Source of the DNA: DATAUK01 sp036268295
GTDB lineage: Bacteria; Actinomycetota; Actinomycetes; JAFAQI01
DNA length: 26,139 nt
Assembly: GCA_036268295.1 (NCBI GenBank)
Contig: DATAUK010000058.1
Span: forward strand, 1 to 26,139
Direction: 5' to 3'
Shown here piece by piece: positions 14,309 through 22,521 of the stretch. Position numbers and translations under genes: made by a program. Positions within the stretch are counted from its first letter, which is position 1. Every line of letters starts with the position of its first letter. Under the pieces are notes generated by a model. The model was given only the letters and a program-made list of their open reading frames with translations. It searched no databases and was not told the DNA's origin.

Positions 14309-14314
14309 TAGGCT
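14309..14314 (+). promoter_or_regulatory. Candidate -10 element (TAGGCT) for a leaderless rarA transcript
   Basis: TAGGCT ends seven bases before the rarA GTG at 14322, so transcription would begin at or next to the start codon. No Shine-Dalgarno sequence is visible (the preceding bases are CGACGGC). TANNNT followed by about seven bases and a GTG or ATG is the known actinobacterial leaderless pattern. Confidence 0.5.
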
Positions 14315-14321
14315 CGACGGC

Positions 14322-15665
14322 GTGGCCGGTGACCTGTTCTCGCAGGCGGCGGCCGAGGCGGCTGATGCGGCCGCACCGCTCGCCGCCAGGATGCGGCCGC
14401 GGAGCCTCGACGAGGTGGTCGGCCAGCAGCACCTGCTCGCCGCGGGCGCGCCGCTGCGTCAGCTCGTCGACGGCGGCGGCACGACCAGCGTGCTGCTGTG
14501 GGGGCCGCCGGGCAGCGGCAAGACCACGATTGCCAGGCTGCTCGCGGCCGGCCGGTTGTTCGTCGAGCTCTCGGCGGTGACCGCCGGCGTCAAGGACGTG
14601 CGGGCGGCGATCGACGCCGCCAAGGAGCGGCTGGCGTTCCACAGCGAGCGAACCGTGCTGTTCGTCGACGAGGTGCACCGGTTCTCCAAGTCCCAGCAGG
14701 ATGCGCTGCTCCCCGGTGTCGAGGCCGGGCTGGTCACGTTCGTCGGGGCAACGACCGAGAATCCGTTCTTCTCGGTCATCTCCCCGCTGCTGTCCCGGTC
14801 GTTGCTGCTGACCCTCGAGCCGCTCGACGACGACGCGATCAGGTCACTGGTCGAGCGGGCACTCGTGGACGACCGCGGCATCGGCGGCACCCTTCTGCTG
14901 CCGGACGAGAGCATGGGCCATCTGCTGCGACTGTCCGACGGCGACGCGCGGCGGGCGCTGACCGCACTCGACGCCGCCGCCGCCGCCGCGCGGTCACTGG
15001 ATCGCGACACCATCGACCTCGAGCTTCTCGAGCAGGCGGTCGACCGTGCCGCCGTGCGCTACGACCGCGACGGTGACCAGCACTACGACGTCACGAGCGC
15101 GTTCATCAAGAGCCTGCGCGGCAGCGACGTCGACGCAGCGCTGCATTATCTCGCCCGGATGATCGAGGCCGGCGAGGATCCGCGCTTCATCGCGCGGCGG
15201 ATGGTGATCTTCGCGAGCGAGGACATCGGGCTGGCCGAGCCGGGCGCGCTCGGTGTCGCGGTTGCCGCCTCCCATGCGCTCGACCTGGTCGGTTTGCCGG
15301 AGGCGCGCCTGAACCTGGCGCAGGCCGCGATCCACCTCGCGCTGTCGCCGAAGAGCAACGCCGTGATCGTCGCGATCGAGGCCGCGACCGCCGACGTGAG
15401 GGCCGGTCAGGCGGGCAGCGTGCCGGCGCCACTTCGTGACTCTCACTACCCGGGCGCAAAGCGACTTCACCACGGCGAGGGCTACCGATACCCTCATGAG
15501 TTCCCGGGTGGTGTCGTCGAGCAGCAGTATGTGCCGGACGAACTGACCGGCCGGGACTACTACCGCCCCTACGACAGGGGCGCCGAGCGTGCCGCGACCG
15601 AGCGGCTCGCCGCACTACGTGCGACCGTGCGTGGCGCACCGAACGAGGATGGGGACCAGCAGTGA
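14322..15665 (+). CDS. rarA: Replication-associated recombination protein A (RarA/MgsA), AAA+ ATPase
   Basis: RarA is a clamp-loader-like AAA+ ATPase that acts at stalled replication forks. The 447-residue protein shows MRPRSLDEVVGQQHLL (24-39), Walker A GPPGSGKTT at 61-69, Walker B LFVDEVHRF at 113-121, KSQQDALLPGVEAGLVTFVGATTENPFFSV with sensor 1, LLSRS with the arginine finger, then DGDARRAL sensor 2 and the C-terminal tetramerisation domain (FIKSLRGSDVDAALHYLARMIEAGEDPRFIARR). GTG 14322 gives the normal N-terminus (AGDLFSQ); the open frame upstream is a shadow of aspS. The stop overlaps the DUF948 gene as GTGA, beginning a chain of coupled genes that runs through aroE. Confidence 0.96.
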   Translation: MAGDLFSQAAAEAADAAAPLAARMRPRSLDEVVGQQHLLAAGAPLRQLVDGGGTTSVLLWGPPGSGKTTIARLLAAGRLFVELSAVTAGVKDVRAAIDAAKERLAFHSERTVLFVDEVHRFSKSQQDALLPGVEAGLVTFVGATTENPFFSVISPLLSRSLLLTLEPLDDDAIRSLVERALVDDRGIGGTLLLPDESMGHLLRLSDGDARRALTALDAAAAAARSLDRDTIDLELLEQAVDRAAVRYDRDGDQHYDVTSAFIKSLRGSDVDAALHYLARMIEAGEDPRFIARRMVIFASEDIGLAEPGALGVAVAASHALDLVGLPEARLNLAQAAIHLALSPKSNAVIVAIEAATADVRAGQAGSVPAPLRDSHYPGAKRLHHGEGYRYPHEFPGGVVEQQYVPDELTGRDYYRPYDRGAERAATERLAALRATVRGAPNEDGDQQ

Positions 15666-16111
15666 TCCTTGCCAGCGGCGGGTTGACCGGCGGCCAGGTC
15701 GCCGGGCTCATCATTGCGGTCTTCTGGGCGATCCTGGTCTGCTTCCTGGCCTTCGTCCTGGTCAAGCTCGGCAAGGTGATCGGCGAGACCGCGAAGCTCG
15801 TGACCGGCGTCGCGGACCAGACCGTGCCGCTGCTCAGCGAGGTCACCACCTCGGTCGTACAGGTCAACGCCGAACTGACCCGGGTCGACTCGATCACCGC
15901 CAACGTCGAGGAGATCTCCGGCAACGCCCGCGCGCTCACCGCGTTGTTCTCCGCGACCCTCGGCTCGCCGATCATCAAGGTCGCCGCGTTCTCCTACGGC
16001 GTACGACGAGCCATCAACAACAAGAACGAGGCGGACGTCCGCAAGCGGGTCAAGGTGGCGATGAAGGCCGACAAGTCTGCTCGCCGCGCCAGCCGAAAGG
16101 CGGAGAAATGA
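15662..16111 (+). CDS. DUF948 domain-containing membrane protein
   Basis: A 149-residue protein with one N-terminal membrane segment (about 14-36, GLIIAVFWAILVCFLAFVLV), then a helical region with methyl-accepting-protein-like heptad character (LSEVTTSVVQVNAELTRVDSITANVEEISGNARALT), and a basic Lys/Arg-rich C-terminus. This is the pattern of DUF948 proteins, whose function is unknown. The start GTG 15662 overlaps the rarA stop and the stop overlaps the next gene's ATG. Position between rarA and alaS is conserved in actinobacteria. I infer a small envelope-associated scaffold; no catalytic motif is seen. Confidence 0.85.
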   Translation: MILASGGLTGGQVAGLIIAVFWAILVCFLAFVLVKLGKVIGETAKLVTGVADQTVPLLSEVTTSVVQVNAELTRVDSITANVEEISGNARALTALFSATLGSPIIKVAAFSYGVRRAINNKNEADVRKRVKVAMKADKSARRASRKAEK

Positions 16112-16341
16112 GACGGCTGTTCTACGTCGCTTTTGGTGCCACCGTTGGGGTTCTCGTCGTACGACGGGTCACCGAAGCGGCCTCGCGCTGGACCCCGGAT
16201 GGCCTGGCGTCGCAAGCGAGCGGTGCCGGTGGCCGGCTGACCGAGTGGTGGTCGATCGTGCAGGAGTCGGCGGCGGCGCGCGAACGCGAGCTACGCGAGG
16301 CACTCGGCATCGATGACGATCGCGAGCACCCCGCGGCATGA
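16108..16341 (+). CDS. Small actinobacterial protein, DUF6167-like
   Basis: A 77-residue protein starting MRRLFYVAFGATVGVLVVRRVTEAA, a short hydrophobic N-terminal segment (4-18) that may be membrane-inserted, then an amphipathic charged region ending ARERELREALGIDDD. The beginning and the REAELREAL-type end match what I recall of DUF6167 proteins found before alaS. No function is known. It has GGCGGAGAA before its ATG, and its ATG and TGA overlap both neighbours by ATGA, so it is likely translated together with the DUF948 gene and alaS. Confidence 0.8.
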   Translation: MRRLFYVAFGATVGVLVVRRVTEAASRWTPDGLASQASGAGGRLTEWWSIVQESAAARERELREALGIDDDREHPAA

Positions 16342-19025
16342 AATCGGCGGAAATCTCAAGACGATTCCTTCACTTCTTCGAGGCCCGCGACCACACCGTC
16401 GTGCCCTCGGCGTCGCTGGTCGTCGACGACCCGACGCTGCTGCTGGTCAACGCCGGCATGGTGCCGTTCAAGCCGTACTTTCTCGGCGAGGAGCCGGCGC
16501 CTTACGAACGCGCGGCCAGTGTGCAGAAGTGCGTCCGGACTGCTGACATCGACATCGTCGGCACCAACAGCCGCAACGGCTCGTTCTTCCAGATGGCCGG
16601 CAACTTCTCCTTCGGTGACTACTTCAAGAAGCGCGCGATCCGGCTGGCCTGGGAGCTGCTGACCACGTCGCAGGATGACGGCGGGTTCGGCTTCGATCCG
16701 GACCGGCTGTGGCCGACGGTCTACCACGACGACGCCGACGCCTTCCGGATCTGGACCGAAGAGGTCGGGGTGCCCGCGGAGCGGGTACAGCGTCGTGGCC
16801 GTGAGGACAACTACTGGTCGATGGGCGTGCCCGGCCCGTGCGGGCCCTGCTCGGAGATCTACTTCGACCGCGGCCCTGAGTACGGCGCTGATGGCGGCCC
16901 GATCGCCGACGAGGAGCGCTATCTCGAGGTCTGGAACCTCGTGTTCATGCAGTACATCCGCGGCGAGGGCGAGGGCTACGACTACGTCGACCACCTGCTC
17001 GGTGACCTGCCCGCGAAGAACATCGACACCGGCATGGGTGTCGACCGGATGGCCGTGATCCTGCAGGGCGTCGACAACATCTTCGAGACCGACCTGCTCA
17101 AGCCGCTGCTGGAGTGGGCGAGCGAGCTCTGCGGTGTGACCTACGGCAGCGACGACCAGTCCGATGTCCGGCTGCGGGTCGTCGCCGATCACACCCGCAC
17201 CGCCACCATGCTGATCTCCGACGGCGTCGTCCCGAGCAACGAGGGCCGCGGCTATGTGCTGCGGCGGATGATCCGGCGTACCGTCCGGACGCTTCGGCTG
17301 CTGGGCGTCGAGGACCCGTCGATGTCGGATCTGGTCTCGCTGGCTTGCGGCATCCTCGGTCCGTCGTTTCCGGGGATCGCCGAGTCCACCAGCCGGATCG
17401 AGTCGGTCGCCGCGGCCGAGGAGGCCGCGTTCCTCGCGACGCTGCGCACCGGTGAGGCGCTCTTCGACCGGCTCTCCGGTGAGATGCGTGGCCAGGGCGC
17501 CCGCGTCGTGGCGGGGGATCAGGCCTTCCTGCTCCATGACACGTACGGCTTCCCGATCGATCTGACTCTGGAGATGGCCCGCGAGCAGGGTCTCGAGGTC
17601 GACGAGCCCGGGTTCCGGCGGCTGATGGACGAGCAGCGGCAGCGGGCAAAACGCGACACTGCTGAGCGCAAGAGCGCGCAGGCCGACGTCACCGTCTATC
17701 GCTCGCTGCTTGCCGGTAGCGGCCAGACGACGTTCACCGGATATGCCCAGATCGAGGCCGAGGGCACGCTGCGCGGGCTCATCGTCGACGGGACGCCGGC
17801 CGACACCGCGACCGAGGGCAGCGAGGTCGAGATTGCCCTTGATCGCACGCCGTTCTATGCCGAGTCCGGCGGTCAGCTAGCTGATCACGGCGTCCTGACG
17901 TTCAGCGATGGCTCGGTGGTGGAGATCTACGACGCGCAGAAGCCGGTCAACGACCTGATCGTGCACCGCGGCCGGGTGGTCAGCGGGCAGATCCGGCGCG
18001 GTGAGGAACTGATAGCGGCGGTCGATGTCGAACGACGCAAGGCGGTCTCGCGCGCGCACACCGCGACTCACCTGGTCCACCAGGCGATCCGGCGCGCACT
18101 CGGCGAGCACGCCACCCAGGCCGGGTCGCAGAACGATGCCGGGCGGTTCCGCTTCGACTTCGCCTCGCCGGCCGCGGTCCCCGACAGTGTGCTGGCCGAC
18201 GTCGAGGCAGAGGTCAACGACGTGTTGCTCGCCGATCTCGCGGTCCGCGCATTCGTCACCACCCAGGACGAGGCGCGCAAGATCGGAGCGCTCGCGCTGT
18301 TCGGCGAGAAGTACGGCGAGGCGGTTCGGGTCGTCGAGGTCGGCGACTACGCGCGCGAGCTCTGCGGCGGCACCCACGCGGTACGCTCGTCGCAGCTCGG
18401 CATGGTCAAGCTGCTGAGCGAGGCTTCGATCGGTGCCGGCAAGCGGCGGATCGAAGGTCTCGTTGGCGCCGACGCCTACTCCCACCTGGCGCGTGAGCAC
18501 CTGCTGGTCTCGCAGCTTTCTGGGATCGTCAGCGCCGGTCCCGACGAGCTGGTCGACCGGGTGAGTGCGGTGATCGCCCGGGTTCGCGAGCTGGAGCGTG
18601 ACCTCGACCGGATGCGTGGCGTCGCCGTGCTCGCAGTTGCCGACGAGCTGGTCGGCGCCGCCGCCGAAGAGAATGGCGTCGTCGTGGTCGCCCATCGGGC
18701 CGCCGACGATGCTGACGCGGACGGGTTGCGCAGCCTTGCCCTCGAGGTCCGTGGTCGTCTCGACGCCTCCCGGCCGGCCGTCGTCGCGGTCGGTGCGCTC
18801 ACCCACGGCCGCCCGATCATGGTGATCACCGTCAACGACGCTGCCCGCGAGCACGGTCTGCTGGCTGGTGAGCTGGTACGTGAGGCGGCTCGCGAGCTCG
18901 GTGGTGGCGGCGGCGGTCGTGACGACGTCGCGCAGGGCGGCGGCATCGATGCCCGGGCCCTCGACGGTGTCATCCGCGAGCTGCCCGCCAAGGTCGGGCG
19001 TCGCACCGCCGCCGACGCTGGATGA
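16338..19025 (+). CDS. alaS: Alanine--tRNA ligase
   Basis: Charges tRNA-Ala and edits mischarged Ser and Gly. The 895-residue protein is full length. The N-terminal aminoacylation domain shows VNAGMVPFKPYF, VQKCVRTADIDIVG, the FFQMAGNFSFGDYFK motif and GMGVDRMAVILQG. The editing domain carries zinc ligands in HTATHL (H574, H578) and CGGTH (C676, H680). The C-terminal DHHA1 domain ends with a glycine run and RDDVAQGGG. ATG 16338 overlaps the previous stop. ruvX follows four bases after the stop. Nothing is truncated or unusual. Confidence 0.97.
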   Translation: MKSAEISRRFLHFFEARDHTVVPSASLVVDDPTLLLVNAGMVPFKPYFLGEEPAPYERAASVQKCVRTADIDIVGTNSRNGSFFQMAGNFSFGDYFKKRAIRLAWELLTTSQDDGGFGFDPDRLWPTVYHDDADAFRIWTEEVGVPAERVQRRGREDNYWSMGVPGPCGPCSEIYFDRGPEYGADGGPIADEERYLEVWNLVFMQYIRGEGEGYDYVDHLLGDLPAKNIDTGMGVDRMAVILQGVDNIFETDLLKPLLEWASELCGVTYGSDDQSDVRLRVVADHTRTATMLISDGVVPSNEGRGYVLRRMIRRTVRTLRLLGVEDPSMSDLVSLACGILGPSFPGIAESTSRIESVAAAEEAAFLATLRTGEALFDRLSGEMRGQGARVVAGDQAFLLHDTYGFPIDLTLEMAREQGLEVDEPGFRRLMDEQRQRAKRDTAERKSAQADVTVYRSLLAGSGQTTFTGYAQIEAEGTLRGLIVDGTPADTATEGSEVEIALDRTPFYAESGGQLADHGVLTFSDGSVVEIYDAQKPVNDLIVHRGRVVSGQIRRGEELIAAVDVERRKAVSRAHTATHLVHQAIRRALGEHATQAGSQNDAGRFRFDFASPAAVPDSVLADVEAEVNDVLLADLAVRAFVTTQDEARKIGALALFGEKYGEAVRVVEVGDYARELCGGTHAVRSSQLGMVKLLSEASIGAGKRRIEGLVGADAYSHLAREHLLVSQLSGIVSAGPDELVDRVSAVIARVRELERDLDRMRGVAVLAVADELVGAAAEENGVVVVAHRAADDADADGLRSLALEVRGRLDASRPAVVAVGALTHGRPIMVITVNDAAREHGLLAGELVREAARELGGGGGGRDDVAQGGGIDARALDGVIRELPAKVGRRTAADAG

Positions 19026-19029
19026 CGGT

Positions 19030-19536
19030 GTGGCCGAGGTCGCGGAGCTCAGCGCGGCGGGCGCGGTGAGACCAGGTGTCCGGCTTGCCGTGGACGCCGG
19101 CAGCGTGCGCGTCGGCATTGCCGCCAGCGACCCGGCCGGGATCCTCGCGACCCCGGTGACGGTGCTGCGGCGTGACGCCCGTGGCAGCAGTGATCTCACC
19201 GAGCTTGCGGCGCTGGTGGCCGAGCGCGAGGCGGTCGAGGTGCTGGTCGGGCTGCCGCGATCGCTTTCCGGAGGCGACGGTCCGGCGGCGGTCATCGCCC
19301 GCGACTACGCCACTGCCCTCGCGGCCCGGGTCGCGCCAGTCACCGTCCGGCTGGTCGACGAGCGACTGACAACGGTCGAGGCGACTCGTGGCCTGCGCGC
19401 GGCCGGGATTCGGTCTCGTGAGGCGCGCAGCGTGGTCGATTCGGCCGCCGCGGTCGTGATCCTGCAGCATGCGCTCGACGCCGAGCGGGTCTGCGGGATG
19501 CCACCCGGCGAGGCTGTCGGGGTGGTCCAAAAATGA
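19030..19536 (+). CDS. ruvX: RuvX/YqgF family putative pre-16S rRNA nuclease
   Basis: YqgF has an RNase H-like fold related to RuvC and is now linked to 16S rRNA 5'-end maturation; it was once proposed as a Holliday junction resolvase. The 168-residue product shows AVDAGSVRVGIAASDP (Asp22), VLVGLPRSLSGGDGP, VRLVDERLTTVEA (Asp110-Glu111) and SVVDSAAAVVIL (Asp137), so the acidic catalytic set is complete. GTG 19030 is chosen as the first start after the alaS stop; there is no clear Shine-Dalgarno sequence, and GTG 19066 is an alternative that keeps the whole domain. The stop overlaps the mltG ATG as ATGA. Confidence 0.92.
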   Translation: MAEVAELSAAGAVRPGVRLAVDAGSVRVGIAASDPAGILATPVTVLRRDARGSSDLTELAALVAEREAVEVLVGLPRSLSGGDGPAAVIARDYATALAARVAPVTVRLVDERLTTVEATRGLRAAGIRSREARSVVDSAAAVVILQHALDAERVCGMPPGEAVGVVQK

Positions 19537-20624
19537 GCGGGTTCGACTTCGACAACCATCCGGATGAGTCGCGCGAAGACCGTCGTCGCGGTCGTGGCGC
19601 GGTCATCATCGTGCTGGCGACGCTGCTGGTGCTGCTGCTGGTCGTTGTCCTGGTTCTGGTGGGGCCGATCAAGAACCTGCTCGGCGGCAGCAACACCGAC
19701 TACACCGGGGCCGGCACCGGCACGGTCACCGTCGTGGTTCACGACGGTGACGGCGCGTCCGCGATCGGCGACACCCTCGCCAGCGACGGTGTCGTGAGGA
19801 GCAGCTCGGCGTTCGTCAGCGCCGCCGCGGCCAACCCGCGCTCGCGTGGCATCGCGCCCGGCACCTACCGGCTGCACCACCACATGCAGGCGTCTCTCGC
19901 AGTTGCGCTGCTGCTCAAACCGTCGTCGCGGGTCGACTTCCCGGTCACCATCACCGAGGGCATGACCGCCGCGTCGATCGTCGCGAAGATCGCCAGCAAG
20001 ACACCGATCACCCCGACGGCGTTGCAGGCGGCGCTGAAGCAACCCAAGTCCCTCGGTCTGCCGTCCTACGCCCATGGCCACGTAGAGGGGTTCCTGTTCC
20101 CGGCGACCTACGACATCCAGCCGGGTGAGACCGCGAGCGACGTGCTGAAGGCGATGGTGACCCGCTTCGACCAGGCGCTGGTCCAGGATCACGTCGTCGC
20201 CGGAGCCAAGCAGCTCGGCATGTCGGTGTACGCCGTCGTCACGCTGGCCTCGATCGTGCAGCACGAGGCGCTGCTTCTGCCCGACTTCCCGAAGATCGCG
20301 GAGGTCTTTCTCAACCGGCTGCACGCCAACATGCCGCTGGGCTCCGACGCCACCGAGCTCTACATCCTCGGTCCCAACCACGGCCCGCTGACCAGTGCCG
20401 ACCTCAACCTCAACTCGCCGTACAACACTCGTCACAACCTTGGCCTGCCGCCGACGCCGATCGACTCACCCGGCGACGCTGCGCTCAACGCCGTGATCCA
20501 TCACGCGAACAGCCAGTACCTCTACTTCGTCACGATCGACAAAGCCGGCCACACCGCCTACGCCACCACCCTGGACCGCTTCAACCAGCTCGTCACAGAG
20601 TCTCAGGCCAACGGCGTCTCGTGA
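19533..20624 (+). CDS. mltG: Endolytic murein transglycosylase MltG (YceG-like)
   Basis: MltG cuts nascent glycan strands and may set their length. The 363-residue protein has a cytoplasmic charged N-terminus, a single membrane segment (about 23-43), a LysM-like region, and the YceG domain: HVEGFLFPATYDI (183-195), VTLASIVQHEA (236-246) with Glu245 in the catalytic motif, VFLNRLHANMPLGSDATELY, YNTRHNLGLPPTPIDSPG and YLYFVT. Compared with the common LQSDPTVxY, this copy has LGSDATELY, so two usually conserved positions (Gln and Pro) differ; the effect is unknown. It has only a short cytoplasmic segment (about 22 residues). The stop overlaps aroE as GTGA. Confidence 0.94.
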   Translation: MSGFDFDNHPDESREDRRRGRGAVIIVLATLLVLLLVVVLVLVGPIKNLLGGSNTDYTGAGTGTVTVVVHDGDGASAIGDTLASDGVVRSSSAFVSAAAANPRSRGIAPGTYRLHHHMQASLAVALLLKPSSRVDFPVTITEGMTAASIVAKIASKTPITPTALQAALKQPKSLGLPSYAHGHVEGFLFPATYDIQPGETASDVLKAMVTRFDQALVQDHVVAGAKQLGMSVYAVVTLASIVQHEALLLPDFPKIAEVFLNRLHANMPLGSDATELYILGPNHGPLTSADLNLNSPYNTRHNLGLPPTPIDSPGDAALNAVIHHANSQYLYFVTIDKAGHTAYATTLDRFNQLVTESQANGVS

Positions 20625-21463
20625 GCCCGGACCGGCGCGGCGCAGCAGTGCTCGGCTCGCCGATCTCGCACTCGCTCTCGCCGGTGCTGCATCAGGCGGC
20701 GTACGACGCCCTCGGGCTCGACGGGTGGGCCTACCGTGCGATCGAGTGCATCGAGGCCGACCTCGGCGCCACGCTCCGGAGCCTTGACGACGAAGGTCTC
20801 GCCGGCGTCAGCCTGACAATGCCGCTCAAGCGAGCGGTGCTCGACATGCTCGCCTCGACCGACAACGCGACGAGAACCGCCGGCGTCGCCAACACGGTGC
20901 TCTTCGGTGCGACCACGGGGGAGTGGGTCGGTGCCAACACCGACGTGCGAGGCATGACCGCAGTGCTGCGGGCGGTCGAGTCGCTGGCGTCGCGCGACGG
21001 GACCGCCTGGATCCTCGGTGCCGGTGCGACCGCTGCGTCCGCGCTGACCGCGCTGGCGCAGTTCGGGTTCCGCCGGGTCGCCGTCGCAGCGCGCCGGCCC
21101 GACGCGACTGCTGAGCTGGCGATCCTCGCGGAGCGCATCGGGGTGAGGTTGACGGTCCATCCGTGGTCCGAGATCGCCGCGGCGACCTCGGCGCCGCTGG
21201 TCATCGCCACGACACCGGTCGGCGCGACCGACCAGCTCGCCGCGACATTGCCCGCGGTCAGTGGCCTGCTCTTCGACCTTGTCTACGCCCGCTGGCCGAC
21301 CGTCCTGGCCACGGCCTGGAAGGCAGCCGGCGGGCAGGTGGTCGGCGGGCTCGAACTGCTGGTCGAGCAGGCAGCCGAACAGGTCCGGCTGATGACCGGC
21401 AAAACGCCGCCGGTCGACCAGATGCGCCGAGCCGGGTACGCCGCGCTTAACGGGCGACCGTAA
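20621..21463 (+). CDS. aroE: Shikimate dehydrogenase
   Basis: Reduces 3-dehydroshikimate to shikimate with NADPH in aromatic amino-acid synthesis. The 280-residue protein has SPISHSLSPVLH (13-24) for substrate binding, SLTMPLK with catalytic Lys70, NT at 91-92, NTD with Asp108, and the dinucleotide loop WILGAGATAASALTAL. The Ser in GVSLTMP replaces Asn found in many family members and is common in actinobacteria. GTG 20621 overlaps the mltG stop. In relatives aroE is often followed by other aro genes; here glycolytic genes follow, with a promoter in between. Confidence 0.94.
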   Translation: MSPDRRGAAVLGSPISHSLSPVLHQAAYDALGLDGWAYRAIECIEADLGATLRSLDDEGLAGVSLTMPLKRAVLDMLASTDNATRTAGVANTVLFGATTGEWVGANTDVRGMTAVLRAVESLASRDGTAWILGAGATAASALTALAQFGFRRVAVAARRPDATAELAILAERIGVRLTVHPWSEIAAATSAPLVIATTPVGATDQLAATLPAVSGLLFDLVYARWPTVLATAWKAAGGQVVGGLELLVEQAAEQVRLMTGKTPPVDQMRRAGYAALNGRP

Positions 21464-21474
21464 TCCACTAACCT
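21447..21474 (+). promoter_or_regulatory. Candidate promoter for gap-pgk-tpiA
   Basis: TTAACG at 21447-21452 (four of six matches to TTGACA), a 16-base spacer, then TAACCT at 21469-21474. Transcription would begin near 21481, and GAGGAGA at 21496-21502 is a good Shine-Dalgarno five bases before GTG 21508. This is the only promoter in the window where both boxes are convincing. The -35 box lies in the last codons of aroE. Confidence 0.55.
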
Positions 21475-21507
21475 CGCGAGGGTCCATCACCTCACGAGGA
21501 GACAAGC

Positions 21508-22521
21508 GTGGCGACACGGGTCGGCATCAACGGCTTCGGCCGGATCGGGCGCAACTACTTCCGGGCGATCCTCGCGGGCGGTCATGACATCGAGGTGGTG
21601 GCCTACAACGACCTCGCCGACACCAAGACGATTGCCCACCTGCTCAAGTACGACAGCGTGCTGGGCCGGCTGCCCGACGATGTCACGGTCACCGACGACG
21701 GCATCACAGTCGGTGAGCGCAAGATCGTCGGGCTCGCCGAGCGCGGCGGACCAGGCGCGCTGCCATGGGGAGACCTCGGCGTCGAGGTCGTCGTCGAGTC
21801 CACCGGGTTGTTCACCAAGGCCGAAGACGCCCGCAAACACGTCGACGTCAGCGGCGCGAAGAAGGTCATCATCTCCGCTCCGGCGACCGGCGCGGACATC
21901 ACGGTCGTGCTCGGCGTCAACGACGCCCTGTACGACGGCTCGCAGACGGTGATCTCCAACGCCTCCTGCACCACCAACTGCCTCGGTCCGATGGCCAAGG
22001 TCATCAATGAGAGCTTCGGCATCGAACGCGGCCTGATGACCACGATCCACGCCTACACCCAGGACCAGAACCTGCAGGACGGCCCGCACAGCGACCTGCG
22101 GCGCGCTCGGGCCGCGGCGATCAACGTCGTGCCGGCCTCGACCGGGGCTGCCAAGGCGATCGGCCTGGTGCTACCCGAGCTGGCCGGCAAGCTTGACGGC
22201 TACGCGCTTCGGGTGCCGGTGCCGACCGGCTCGGCGACCGACCTCACCGTCACCGTCTCCCGCGACACGACGGCCGAGGAGGTCAACGCGGCGCTGAAGG
22301 CGGCCGCTGACGGAGCGCTGAAAGCCATCCTGTCCTACACCGAGGACCCGATCGTCTCGAGCGACATCGTTGGCGACCCGTCGTCGTGCATCCTCGACTC
22401 CGGGCTCACCAAGGTGATCGGCAACCTGGTCAAGGTCGTCGGCTGGTATGACAACGAGTGGGGCTACTCCAACCGGCTCGCAGATCTCACCGTTCTTGTC
22501 GGTTCGCGCCTGTCCGCGTGA
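21508..22521 (+). CDS. gap: Glyceraldehyde-3-phosphate dehydrogenase, type I
   Basis: Oxidises glyceraldehyde-3-phosphate to 1,3-bisphosphoglycerate. The 337-residue protein has the Rossmann start VGINGFGRIGRNYFRA, YNDLAD with Asp35 (NAD preference, glycolytic type), the catalytic ASCTTNC with Cys154, TTIHAYTQDQ with His181, PASTGAAKA, LRVPVPTGSATDL and the C-terminal WYDNEWGYSNRL. GTG 21508 has a strong Shine-Dalgarno sequence. The stop overlaps the pgk GTG as GTGA. gap-pgk-tpiA is the standard actinobacterial glycolytic operon. Confidence 0.97.
   Translation: MATRVGINGFGRIGRNYFRAILAGGHDIEVVAYNDLADTKTIAHLLKYDSVLGRLPDDVTVTDDGITVGERKIVGLAERGGPGALPWGDLGVEVVVESTGLFTKAEDARKHVDVSGAKKVIISAPATGADITVVLGVNDALYDGSQTVISNASCTTNCLGPMAKVINESFGIERGLMTTIHAYTQDQNLQDGPHSDLRRARAAAINVVPASTGAAKAIGLVLPELAGKLDGYALRVPVPTGSATDLTVTVSRDTTAEEVNAALKAAADGALKAILSYTEDPIVSSDIVGDPSSCILDSGLTKVIGNLVKVVGWYDNEWGYSNRLADLTVLVGSRLSA

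Noticed and set aside
13545..14321. Upstream extension of the rarA frame into aspS
   Set aside because: It overlaps conserved aspS sequence and has no similarity to RarA; GTG 14322 gives the family N-terminus.
19030..19536. RuvX as a resolvase that compensates for the broken ruvC
   Set aside because: RuvX is present in nearly all bacteria whether or not ruvC is intact, and its supported role is rRNA processing; the sequence gives no sign of a changed role.
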